From assembly GCF_026262625.1 (NCBI RefSeq), contig NZ_SHNN01000002.1, positions 682,001-746,000 on the forward strand: DNA of 64,000 bases. The letters run 5' to 3'. Of the stretch, positions 50,588 through 58,590 are shown one piece after another (positions within the stretch are counted from its first letter, which is position 1; every line of letters starts with the position of its first letter). Made by a program: the position numbers and the translations under genes. The notes under the pieces were generated by a model, which did not search any database, was not told where the DNA came from, and was given only the letters and a program-made list of their open reading frames with translations. Source of the stretch: Candidatus Litorirhabdus singularis. Its GTDB lineage: Bacteria > Pseudomonadota > Gammaproteobacteria > Pseudomonadales > Halieaceae.

Positions 50588-52019
50588 TGGCGAACCCCAG
50601 CGCCGACGTCGTCAGTTCGATCTGTTTTTCAAGCCACATGACTTCATAGGTATTATTCAGCACCAGGGCCTCTTGCAACAATTCCTGTAAGCAAGACTGC
50701 TGTTCAGACAGCGCCGCAGCCCGCTGCGGCTCAGCCGCCAATGCCATTTCAAGCACATGCAACGCCTTGACGCAGCTCCCCTGCTGACGATAGTTCTGCG
50801 CCTGCTGGATCAAAGCCTCAACCCCTGCAAGTACAGCGACATCAGCATAGACCGCGCGGGTTGGCACCGGATATAGCTCGGTTGTTGACTCAAAATGGAA
50901 CCAGGTGGCGTAATACTCCCAGATACTCTTTACCGCCCAGGAAACTTTACCGTGGCCCTGAGTGAGCTCCGATCCGGCCGGCAACCGAACCTCCTCCATC
51001 AATTGATAGAGGGTTTTGCCGGCGTTCATCCCGGCGACTACCTGAGCATGCACAGAATCCACTGCTTCGCGCATCCTCTGCATGCCGCCTACTGTATTTT
51101 CCAAACCCACCACGGGCGAGAAATGGCTGGGGACAATCACTTCTGGCTGCAGCGCAATCATCAGGTCCAGACTACGAATGTATTCCACCGGCTTGCGCAC
51201 TTTTTCGCCACGCATAGTAAACACGTTGGGGAATTGCGGAAACATGGGACCAAAGGTGTCCCCTGAAAACAGAATCTTGTGCTGCGGCAGCCAGAGTACG
51301 ATATTGTCTGCACCCTCAGCTCCCGGGGTTCCGTAAACCTCAAAAATAACCCCGCCCTGCTCAAACCGATAAACTTCCCAGTCCTGCACCGTAATCGTCG
51401 GAGTGACGCCACCATAAGCAAACATCCCTGCTTCAGGCGGCTGTTCTGGCATAAACGGAAACAACAGACGGTTACGGCTCCAGAAATACGGCTCCAGGTC
51501 TTTCAGGTAACGTTGCTCCTCCAAAAAATCATGGTGGGCGATAATCTCCGTGTCTGGCTTTTGCCAGAACTTGACGCCACCAATGTGATCAGCATGAGAG
51601 TGACTGGTAATGATGTGAGTGATCTCGCCCTCGGGCAGCACCTTCTGCAACTCCTGCAATTGCCTGGCGGCCTGTAAAGCGAGACCGGTATCAAACATGA
51701 CATGGCCTGCAGAGGTAGTAATAACATGAGTATTGCCAATGCCGCGGGCCTGAAATATAAAGTCATTGATCTTCTCGACGCTAATAGGCACCTTGTGCAG
51801 CTGGTTAGCGCGCTCAGAATCAGCTCGATCCAGCATATCCTCAGCGACACTGCCGGCAATACTGGCTGCCTGTATCATCGCCTGCTGCTTCAATTCGCCG
51901 CCCTCATTATTAAGGTACCAGATAGCTGCAACCGCTATGACAGCAACTACTATCAGCAATTTGGCGATCGCTAAGCCACGCTGCGACCCTAATACATTGG
52001 CTCTGTGTGCACTTTTCAT
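50577..52019 (-). CDS. Membrane-anchored MBL-fold hydrolase, alkylsulfatase-like without SCP2 domain
   Basis: 480 aa. One N-terminal membrane helix (about residues 17-36) puts the rest in the periplasm. The metal site is HSHADHIGG (His140, His142, Asp144, His145), with later GDTFGP and PSHFSPV. After the hydrolase domain, residues about 355-475 look like the alkylsulfatase dimerisation domain (YADVAVLAGVEALIQQAQNY, KALHVLEMALAAEP). The SCP2-like C-terminal domain of BDS1/SdsA1 enzymes is absent (family ~650 aa). It could be a sulfatase relative or an unrelated esterase. It starts 18 bp after DUF3604 protein 2. Confidence 0.82.
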   Translation of the reverse strand: MKSAHRANVLGSQRGLAIAKLLIVVAVIAVAAIWYLNNEGGELKQQAMIQAASIAGSVAEDMLDRADSERANQLHKVPISVEKINDFIFQARGIGNTHVITTSAGHVMFDTGLALQAARQLQELQKVLPEGEITHIITSHSHADHIGGVKFWQKPDTEIIAHHDFLEEQRYLKDLEPYFWSRNRLLFPFMPEQPPEAGMFAYGGVTPTITVQDWEVYRFEQGGVIFEVYGTPGAEGADNIVLWLPQHKILFSGDTFGPMFPQFPNVFTMRGEKVRKPVEYIRSLDLMIALQPEVIVPSHFSPVVGLENTVGGMQRMREAVDSVHAQVVAGMNAGKTLYQLMEEVRLPAGSELTQGHGKVSWAVKSIWEYYATWFHFESTTELYPVPTRAVYADVAVLAGVEALIQQAQNYRQQGSCVKALHVLEMALAAEPQRAAALSEQQSCLQELLQEALVLNNTYEVMWLEKQIELTTSALGFASGG

Positions 52020-52037
52020 CGGACAAGTTCCTCGTAG

Positions 52038-54242
52038 TTAATTTCTATAATTTATATAGATAGGTGACGACCAGGCCCGCTCTTCATTAGGGCTTTGGCA
52101 ATCGTCGTCGGCTGGCGTGCGATAGTCTCCGAAGCACGGGTTTACCGCTATGCATACTCCGTTTTCATCGTAATCACAGCGCAGCCCACCCGCGTTCACG
52201 GCGGGACTGGGTTCCTGAATCGCTCGCACATAATAGGTGGCATCGCGGCCGGCCAACGCAAACTCGGGATCACTAAACTCTAGACTGCAGGTACCGTCTG
52301 TAGCCGCGCATTCGAAACTACGCCACGTGTCTTCAATCAGATCTTCGGTGCGTTCGCCGGACTCTCTACGTGGCGTTATTTTCACCACCTCTATACGGGT
52401 AATCGCTTTACGCTCATCGCCCGGGTTGTAGCATTCATTGGCACAAAGACTGGCCTGACGGTCGCTGCCCAGCACCGCAGCCACTTGCGGCGGACATCCC
52501 GGTAACTGCCGGAAAGCGCCAGCAGCACTAACCCGAAAGCGCGGTGATTGCGTCATGTCGGTGGCGCTACCCATCGATAATTCGCCCTCGTTGCTATTGA
52601 GCAAATCAAACCACAATAAAATTCGGTCCCCCGACGTCGCATAGACTTCCCGCTGACGCAGCGCTGACCAGATCGAATCCCGATCTCTCCCCTCAGCATG
52701 CACCGCCACCAGCCCCCCGGTCAGCCAGAACGACTGCTGCCGCTCCATGTTGCGCAATTCATTGAGGCCGATCTCGCCCAGATCTTCCAGCCTTCGGACT
52801 TGCGTCGACGCAGGGTCACCGCGATCCAAACCAGAGCGCTGTAGTTTGGCATCGGCCACCCCCATGGCTTCGGTATTGCCGCGCTTGCGACCGATATCCT
52901 TATAGCCATTACCCGCTCGGGCACGATGATTGTCACTAGAGCCGATAAAGCCGAACTGAAAACGCTGTCGATCAGGCTCATTTTCCGGCTTGTCGAGCGT
53001 TAAGGCGTACTGAGTGGACACCTTGGGGCGCAATTTAAAACTGGGGTTAAAACAGTCTTCGCACTGACCACAATTGAGCCAGTCACTGACCTGGGCTCCC
53101 GGTACAGTGAGATGCCCGGAGATTCCAGCATCTACGTAGGCCTGACGTGCTGCCGTAATACTAGCCGCGCAAGCCGCAGAGGCTGGTTCTTCACAGCGCT
53201 GCTGAATAATTTCACCGGCACGCCAGCAACAGGGCAGAAAACCCGGGCTGGGCAGCGGACATTGAGCAGACCCGTCCGCTGCATATTCCACCGGAACAAA
53301 GTCACGATACTCCTCTGAATTACCGTGGCCAGAGTAAACCTCGATCAGGTTCTGGTAGCGCGGATCATGGTAATCATTGCTCAACTGTTTATCCCAGCTG
53401 GTCCCTTCCGGCGTACTCAACCCCCAGGTATTACCATGGGGAATCACCAGGGCCTCAAAGCCCCAGTCATCGAGCTTGCTAAATAACTCTCTGGGGTTAT
53501 CCGCCACTTCATGACAGTCTGTCGGCAACTCACGCGAATTGACACCACTGGCGCAGCGCGGCGTGTCTGCAATTGCATCGTAGTAAGCCTGAATGTTCAG
53601 GTAAAAATCACGATTGGGCCAATCCCTCACCGCCAGCGCCACCTGAGCGCCCCGCCCTATAGGAGATTTTGATAACTGATCTCGCGGCGCAGCTATCGGG
53701 CGGCTGGGCACCATCGCGTCAGCAGTATCACGAAAAAACACGTTCTTATGGCCGTAGTGCGCTGCGGACGTCGCCGCCACATGGCTCCATTCGAAGCCCA
53801 GAAACGACACCATATCGGGACTACCCCCGTTACCGGCAACTGCATTACAAGCTCTTATGGAATCACGGGTTTGTTGCCATAAGTGCGGGGTAATGCCCTC
53901 AGCATGATCACTAATACCCCAGAAATCTACCGCCGAGCAATAACGAGCATAATCACAAGCATCCGCAGGCGGCCGCACGCCCTCACCACCGGTCAGTGGC
54001 ATTCCCAGAATAAATCCATCCGGAGAAAATGATGTGTGCGTGTGCAAGTCCCCAAACAGTATCTGCGCGTCGCCACGGCCTAGCGCTGCTGCCGCTGCAG
54101 CGCCGCCTTCTGATTTAATGGCGACCATGGACTGCGCTGGCTGCTGCCCAACTATAGTGCCAGCATCCTGCTCTTCCCCACATCCGCCGAGCTGCATAGC
54201 CAGCAGCGGCAGAGTCATCATCAGCGTTTGCCTTCGCAACAT
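52038..54242 (-). CDS. DUF3604 (PHP-like) lipoprotein 2
   Basis: 734 aa with a lipoprotein signal (LLAMQLGGC, Cys21). The PHP-like core has LFGDLHTHTSFSPDGF, WGISDHAEGITP, FLGFEWSH, LVIPHGNTWG and FGFIGSSDNHRA. A cysteine-rich insert (NCGQCEDCFNPSF) and the ending EERAWSSPIYINYR parallel DUF3604 protein 1, but overall the two are diverged. It is first in a minus-strand run with the MBL-fold protein, TetR and TPR protein, and diverges from the wax ester synthase gene. No reaction is known for the family. Confidence 0.88.
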   Translation of the reverse strand: MLRRQTLMMTLPLLAMQLGGCGEEQDAGTIVGQQPAQSMVAIKSEGGAAAAAALGRGDAQILFGDLHTHTSFSPDGFILGMPLTGGEGVRPPADACDYARYCSAVDFWGISDHAEGITPHLWQQTRDSIRACNAVAGNGGSPDMVSFLGFEWSHVAATSAAHYGHKNVFFRDTADAMVPSRPIAAPRDQLSKSPIGRGAQVALAVRDWPNRDFYLNIQAYYDAIADTPRCASGVNSRELPTDCHEVADNPRELFSKLDDWGFEALVIPHGNTWGLSTPEGTSWDKQLSNDYHDPRYQNLIEVYSGHGNSEEYRDFVPVEYAADGSAQCPLPSPGFLPCCWRAGEIIQQRCEEPASAACAASITAARQAYVDAGISGHLTVPGAQVSDWLNCGQCEDCFNPSFKLRPKVSTQYALTLDKPENEPDRQRFQFGFIGSSDNHRARAGNGYKDIGRKRGNTEAMGVADAKLQRSGLDRGDPASTQVRRLEDLGEIGLNELRNMERQQSFWLTGGLVAVHAEGRDRDSIWSALRQREVYATSGDRILLWFDLLNSNEGELSMGSATDMTQSPRFRVSAAGAFRQLPGCPPQVAAVLGSDRQASLCANECYNPGDERKAITRIEVVKITPRRESGERTEDLIEDTWRSFECAATDGTCSLEFSDPEFALAGRDATYYVRAIQEPSPAVNAGGLRCDYDENGVCIAVNPCFGDYRTPADDDCQSPNEERAWSSPIYINYRN

Positions 54243-54573
54243 TTAGCCGCTCCCGTCTTGTCAGGATACAATTAATTAGGTCGCATTAATTAGCTCACAT
54301 TAAACATGAACAGACAACCATAGGTGGTTCTGATAGCTATACTTGCTAGACCTATACTGAAGACGCGTCAGGTGCGCTTGCCGCATCAATTATTAGTCTA
54401 AATTGCTAAACTATGCTTTATGTGGTAAAAAGCGCGCCGCGTAAACACTAGGCAAACCCGTCGTTACGCCTACATACAGACGGGATAGCTTGTTATATCA
54501 ATTGGTTGTAGGCACTTGTTCAGGTCCACGCTGACTGACCAAAAACTCGAATAGGCACAGAGGCTACGAATTA
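54243..54573. other. 331-bp divergent intergenic region
   Basis: This is the longest fully gene-free gap in the window, between DUF3604 protein 2 and the wax ester synthase. It is AT-rich, holds three 14-bp-spaced direct repeats next to the DUF3604 start (54271-54305), and must carry promoters for both genes. No tRNA, open frame with a ribosome site, or clear terminator was seen. Confidence 0.6.
54271..54305. repeat. Direct repeats, 14-bp period, candidate operator
   Basis: ATTAATTAGGTCGC is followed directly by ATTAATTAGCTCAC and a partial third copy ATTAAAC. The core ATTAATTAG is identical in the first two copies. The array begins 29 bp upstream of the DUF3604-2 ATG, a plausible regulator site for the TetR protein coded in that operon. 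Function is inferred from position only. Confidence 0.5.
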
Positions 54574-56289
54574 ATGAAACAACTTGGTGTACTCGATTCC
54601 GCATTTATCAACCTTGAGCAAAGCAACACGCCACAGCACGTTGGCGGACTGGGTATTTACGACCCCTCCTCTGCCCCGGACGGTTTTGTTCGCTTCAAAC
54701 AGGTCATCGCCAACTTTGAGCAGCGCCTTCAGCGTATGCCCCTGTTTCGTACGCGACTGGTAGAAGTACCCGGCGGCATCGACCGCCCCTACTGGGTTAA
54801 AGACGCTAACTTCGATGTTGAGTTTCACCTGCGGCACATCGCGCTGCCAGAGCCCGGAGACTGGCGTCAACTGTGCATTCAGGTGGCTCGTCTACATGCG
54901 CGACCTCTAGACATGTCACGTCCACTCTGGGAAGCCTATATTATTGAGGGTTTGGACAATATGTCCAATCTGCCAGCCGACAGTTTCGCGGTATATACCA
55001 AGATGCACCATTCGCTGGTTGATGGCGCCGGTGGTGCCTCGTTCATGGCCGCTCTACATGACTTGACTGCAAACCCAGACGAGCAACCAGCCGCCGAAGA
55101 GCCATTGTTAGTTGATCGCCAACCGTCCAACGCTGAGTTGCTTGGCAAAGCCAGCATCAACCGCGTCAAGAACTCCGTGAAGTTAGCCCGTAGTTCAGTG
55201 TCATTTGCCTCAGAACTTGGAAAGTACGCGCTGCAAGTGGCTCGCAAGGAAGTCTCGGTACCCGATATTCAATCCCCCAAGACACGTTTCAACAACCCGG
55301 TTGGGCCACACCGCGTCTTTGACGCCGTGGACTTCCCTCTGGCTGACTTCAAAAAGATCAAGGATCACGCCGGCGTCAAATTGAACGACGTCGCTCTGTG
55401 CATTGTCGGCGGCGCAATGCAGAGTTACCTGTCTTCAAAAAACGAAACACCTGAGTTGCCACTGGCGGCCAGTCTGCCTGTAAACATGCGCACCCGGCGC
55501 GGCGCCACTGATGACAACAATCAGGTCGGTGCGATTTTTGCGTCGCTACATAGCAATATTACCGATCCCCTGGAACGTCTCAAAGCAATCCACCACAGCA
55601 CCATAGAAGCCAAGGAATACGGCGAGACCAGCCCCTTGGTTGACGCTCTCAAAATCGCCGGCATTTTCTCGCCTGCGGTGAGTAAAGCTGCTGCCAGCAT
55701 CTGGTCCGAGCGGCAGCTTTCGCGCCATGTTCCGTTAAACACTTCTACTGTCATCACCAATGTGCCAGGGCCAAACTTTGACCTGTATTGCGCCGGAGCA
55801 CGCATGGTTCAGTACCACGGTATGGGCGTATTAACACCCGGTGTAGGTCTTTTCCATACGGTGTTCAGCCAAGGCGAGCGGGTCAATATGTCGGTATTAG
55901 GCAATCGTGACATTATGCCTGACCCGGCGTTCTACATAGATTGCCTGCGCAATGCCTACGCAGAGCTTCTGCAACAGGTGGAACGCAGTGAGGAAAAACC
56001 GCCTGCCGCCAAAAAGAAAGTCGCCAAAGCTCCGAGTAAAGCACCGGCCAAAAAGGCCAGCGTGAAAAAGACCGCTGCCAAAAAAGTAACCGTGAAAAAG
56101 GCTCCTACCAAAAATACACTAGCAAAGAAGCCGGCGGTGAAGAAAGCAGCTGCCAAGAAGCCTCCAGCTAAACGCAAAGCCAGTTCGGTGAAGCCTGCAG
56201 CTCAAAAGGCCGCGCCTAAAAAGGCCGCCGCGTCAGCCAGACCCAAGGCTAAGCGCAAAATCGGTGCGGTAGCGCCAAAGCTGCGCTAG
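54574..56289 (+). CDS. Wax ester synthase/diacylglycerol acyltransferase with H1-like tail
   Basis: 571 aa. Residues about 1-470 are a complete WS/DGAT enzyme: active-site HHSLVDG (His145-Gly151), PLWEAYIIEGL before it, and NVPGP(N) in TVITNVPGPNFDLYCAG near 390-410. It esterifies acyl-CoA to fatty alcohol or diacylglycerol, making storage lipid. The last ~95 residues are a low-complexity Lys/Ala/Pro tail of AKK/PAKK/VKK blocks like histone H1, AlgP or the PhaF phasin C-terminus. Reading frame is intact across the join and ends at TAG 56289. Typical WS/DGATs stop near 450-480 aa. Confidence 0.92.
   Translation: MKQLGVLDSAFINLEQSNTPQHVGGLGIYDPSSAPDGFVRFKQVIANFEQRLQRMPLFRTRLVEVPGGIDRPYWVKDANFDVEFHLRHIALPEPGDWRQLCIQVARLHARPLDMSRPLWEAYIIEGLDNMSNLPADSFAVYTKMHHSLVDGAGGASFMAALHDLTANPDEQPAAEEPLLVDRQPSNAELLGKASINRVKNSVKLARSSVSFASELGKYALQVARKEVSVPDIQSPKTRFNNPVGPHRVFDAVDFPLADFKKIKDHAGVKLNDVALCIVGGAMQSYLSSKNETPELPLAASLPVNMRTRRGATDDNNQVGAIFASLHSNITDPLERLKAIHHSTIEAKEYGETSPLVDALKIAGIFSPAVSKAAASIWSERQLSRHVPLNTSTVITNVPGPNFDLYCAGARMVQYHGMGVLTPGVGLFHTVFSQGERVNMSVLGNRDIMPDPAFYIDCLRNAYAELLQQVERSEEKPPAAKKKVAKAPSKAPAKKASVKKTAAKKVTVKKAPTKNTLAKKPAVKKAAAKKPPAKRKASSVKPAAQKAAPKKAAASARPKAKRKIGAVAPKLR
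55996..56277 (+). repeat. Lys/Ala-rich coding repeat (H1-like tail)
   Basis: Degenerate in-frame repeats coding PAKK, VKK and AAKK units make up the end of the wax ester synthase gene. The unit is irregular, codons vary (AAA/AAG, GCC/GCT/GCA), and Lys is about a third of residues. Varied codons argue that the protein repeat, not a DNA slippage tract, is under selection. Confidence 0.8.
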
Positions 56290-56331
56290 ACAGCTCTCTG
56301 GAACTCAGCCAGGCGCAAGCACCGGTCCCGA

Positions 56332-58227
56332 TCAGGGGTCGGTGCCCAGTGCCTCCTCCAATATCAAGTCACGACGCACCATGATTGCCTCGATCTGACG
56401 CGGGTGCAGATAGTCTCCCAGAACATCCTGCAGCTCCGCCAAAGACAACCCTTCTAGTTGTTGACGGAGTAAATCAGACACCCGTAAACCCACTTTGGCA
56501 TATTGCTTGGGCCGTCTTTCCAGGGTCCTGAATGCTAACGAGTGATCGATCAGCCGCATCATATAATCGCGTTTGCTCCACAATATATTGGTCAAATTAC
56601 GGTCTTCATTAAAAGCCAGAACATCGAATACAAAGCGCAGTCGATACTGCTCCATTTGCGGACAAAAACTTTTGAAAGGCTCACCGCTTTCACCACGATC
56701 GCGCTCATTGATGGTACCGGTAAACCAGGCACCCAATGAGCCCTGCTCGCCTTCCACGGGCCGCAGCACCGTAACCGGAACCAGCTGCAGGTCCATCATG
56801 CGGTCCAATTTGTAGGCAGCGACATCGTACTGATAGCGATCGCTGCGGTTGTGTCGCCGCGACAGGTACTTGGACTTTGTCTCCAATCCCGGGACACTAT
56901 CGACATGCTTGAACACTGCATCGCCGCTGTGCTCTCCGCGGCGCAAACTAACTCGCTGGGGTTTGGTGATACCAGTACCAATATCCACCACCTCCAGAAT
57001 ATCCCCGCGTAGCAGAAAATCTTCCATTTCCGCATCAGTCATTCCCCACATCGTCGGAGTCAGATTATTGTCTTCAACCACTGGCTGCTGCCGCTCTGGC
57101 TCGCCGAGGTATTGCACATAGCGCTGACCGGCTTCTTGCACCAGCACCGCTGCGCGCCCCTGATACACGGATTTCAGCATGCCTGTGTCGAGCCGAATAA
57201 TCTGTCCTCCCTGGCGCTCAATGGCCTCACCCCGGCTCGGCGTATGCCCTATAACAAGCGTGCTCGCCCCCGCCCGTTTCAACAACCGCTCGGTATTGAA
57301 AGACTCAGCCAGCGGATGACAAAACGCACTACCTCGATACCAAACGGGACTTTCGGAGGAAAATATAAAGGCGCGCTCCAGCTCAGCCATTTCGGCATAA
57401 ACATCAAACCAGGCGGGTCGTTTCTTGGGCTTGCTGGCCATCACCTGCTCTACCTGATTATTCAGGTAGGCACGGCGCTCATAGAAATCCACATAAGGGG
57501 CCAGCACGCCCTCGTCACGCAACACCTCAACCAGTTCCAGATAGCGTAGGAAATCCCGTTTATTATCGTCGTTAATCGCAGCCAGCGTCTTCTCGGCAAT
57601 CTCCGCGGACGCGCCGCCATGCATATAGAGCGTATCGTTGACCCGCAACAGCAATGGCATCTGTTGCAGCCAGGCACCCAATTTACCGTCTGGAGCAAAA
57701 GCGCGCTGCAGGGCAAAGTAGCCAGGGGGGTAGTCCTCATCAAAGCGGGCCAACGCCGCCTCGGAATCCAGATCGGGGTTGGCGACAGCAAAGGTCTTGA
57801 AGGCACGCTTGCGCTCTGACCTTTTCTCATCACCCGCAAATGCAGCAAATTCAGCAGCCGAGACATAGCTGAGATCACCGCTCATCACCATGATCTCGTG
57901 ATTACCCAACACCAGATGCAGCGCGCCACCCGCTTTGGTCGACTGCTTGTCCAGCTTTATCAGTAGCTCCACGACTTTGCGCGAATCTGCGCCTCGATCA
58001 ATAAGATCTCCCAGACTCACCAGATGAGTGTCGCCACCACTCCAGTTGGTGGCGTCATCAATAACTCCGGCCTCCTGCAATATCTGCACGAGATCGGTGT
58101 AGGCGCCATGCACATCCGCGAAAGCGACCACTCGGGATGTTGTGTCCACCTCAAAAGCACGCTGTGCTGCTGCTGCCGGTGCCACTATACAAACCAGCAC
58201 CACCAACAAAATCGATAATCTACTCAT
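56332..58227 (-). CDS. Exported calcineurin-like phosphatase fused to PI3K/Fam20/HipA-like kinase-fold domain
   Basis: 631 aa with a signal peptide (1-21). The N-terminal metallophosphatase (about 30-365), Shewanella-like phosphatase type, has Asp38/His40 (ADVHG), GDLIDRG (73-79), GNHE (108-111) and a late VIGHTPSRGE. The C-terminal part (about 385-600) looks like a small kinase fold: GTGITKPQRVSL with Lys440 in AVFKHVD, AAYKLDRMM, then FNEDRNLTN (Asp542, Asn547) and LIDHSLAF (Asp561). That pattern is shared by PI3/4-kinase, Fam20 and HipA-like domains. GGGGAGGGG before ATG 58227 fixes the start. The kinase assignment is inference from motifs. Confidence 0.82.
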   Translation of the reverse strand: MSRLSILLVVLVCIVAPAAAAQRAFEVDTTSRVVAFADVHGAYTDLVQILQEAGVIDDATNWSGGDTHLVSLGDLIDRGADSRKVVELLIKLDKQSTKAGGALHLVLGNHEIMVMSGDLSYVSAAEFAAFAGDEKRSERKRAFKTFAVANPDLDSEAALARFDEDYPPGYFALQRAFAPDGKLGAWLQQMPLLLRVNDTLYMHGGASAEIAEKTLAAINDDNKRDFLRYLELVEVLRDEGVLAPYVDFYERRAYLNNQVEQVMASKPKKRPAWFDVYAEMAELERAFIFSSESPVWYRGSAFCHPLAESFNTERLLKRAGASTLVIGHTPSRGEAIERQGGQIIRLDTGMLKSVYQGRAAVLVQEAGQRYVQYLGEPERQQPVVEDNNLTPTMWGMTDAEMEDFLLRGDILEVVDIGTGITKPQRVSLRRGEHSGDAVFKHVDSVPGLETKSKYLSRRHNRSDRYQYDVAAYKLDRMMDLQLVPVTVLRPVEGEQGSLGAWFTGTINERDRGESGEPFKSFCPQMEQYRLRFVFDVLAFNEDRNLTNILWSKRDYMMRLIDHSLAFRTLERRPKQYAKVGLRVSDLLRQQLEGLSLAELQDVLGDYLHPRQIEAIMVRRDLILEEALGTDP

Positions 58228-58256
58228 GAAACCCCTCCCCAACCAAACTCAGCGAC

Positions 58257-58262
58257 AGTATA
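58257..58262 (-). promoter_or_regulatory. Possible -10 element of the phosphatase-kinase gene
   Basis: Minus-strand TATACT lies 29 bases upstream of the ATG, between the terminator at 58301-58322 and the gene. The preceding terminator implies that the gene needs its own promoter. No good -35 was found. Confidence 0.4.
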
Positions 58263-58300
58263 GCCCGACAGCGCCAGCGCGCCTGCTTACCGGCATAAAA

Positions 58301-58322
58301 AAACCCGCCAAAGGGCGGGTTT
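58301..58322 (-). terminator. Rho-independent terminator after the 24-aa gene
   Basis: Minus-strand stem AAACCCGCC / GGCGGGTTT with a four-base loop CTTT, followed by a run of seven T. The stem is perfect and GC-rich. It lies 53 bases past the small gene's stop and ends transcription before the phosphatase-kinase promoter. Confidence 0.9.
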
Positions 58323-58374
58323 AAAATGTGTTTCTATGGATCTGAATTTCGTCTATCGGCAGGGCCGCAGCCCC

Positions 58375-58449
58375 TTAGCTCTGGAAGTCCTCCCAGGCAA
58401 TCAATCCGATAAGCGCGAAATACAGACCAAACATTGATGCAATAAACAT
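58375..58449 (-). CDS. 24-residue single-pass membrane protein
   Basis: A short gene with GGAG seven bases before ATG 58449 and stop TAA at 58375. The product opens MFIASMFGLYFALIG, continues as a hydrophobic helix through LIAW and ends in the acidic EDFQS. One membrane helix covers nearly the whole protein. It lies in its own unit, between a LysR-linked divergent region and a strong terminator 53 bp downstream. It is not one of the small proteins I know (unlike CydX or KdpF in sequence). Function unknown; small single-helix proteins often adjust a larger membrane enzyme. Confidence 0.72.
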   Translation of the reverse strand: MFIASMFGLYFALIGLIAWEDFQS

Positions 58450-58520
58450 GTCGAGTCTCCTTTTTCGTCACTCGGTGAATGGAGTAATAGACAATAGGGG
58501 CACAGGTGATATTATCCAAA

Positions 58521-58537
58521 TGTATTATTGTAATACA
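58521..58537. promoter_or_regulatory. Perfect palindrome, candidate LysR-type binding site
   Basis: TGTATTA-TTG-TAATACA is a 17-bp perfect inverted repeat between the LysR gene and the divergent 24-aa gene. Length and symmetry fit LysR-type recognition sites (T-N11-A core). On the minus strand it ends just upstream of a possible promoter TTGGAT-17-TATTGT (58519-58491), the position of an activator site. Confidence 0.6.
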
Positions 58538-58590
58538 CTTCATGAACCGAATTTATATCAGGCAAGCGCAAGTCGTTTCGGAGCGCCAAT

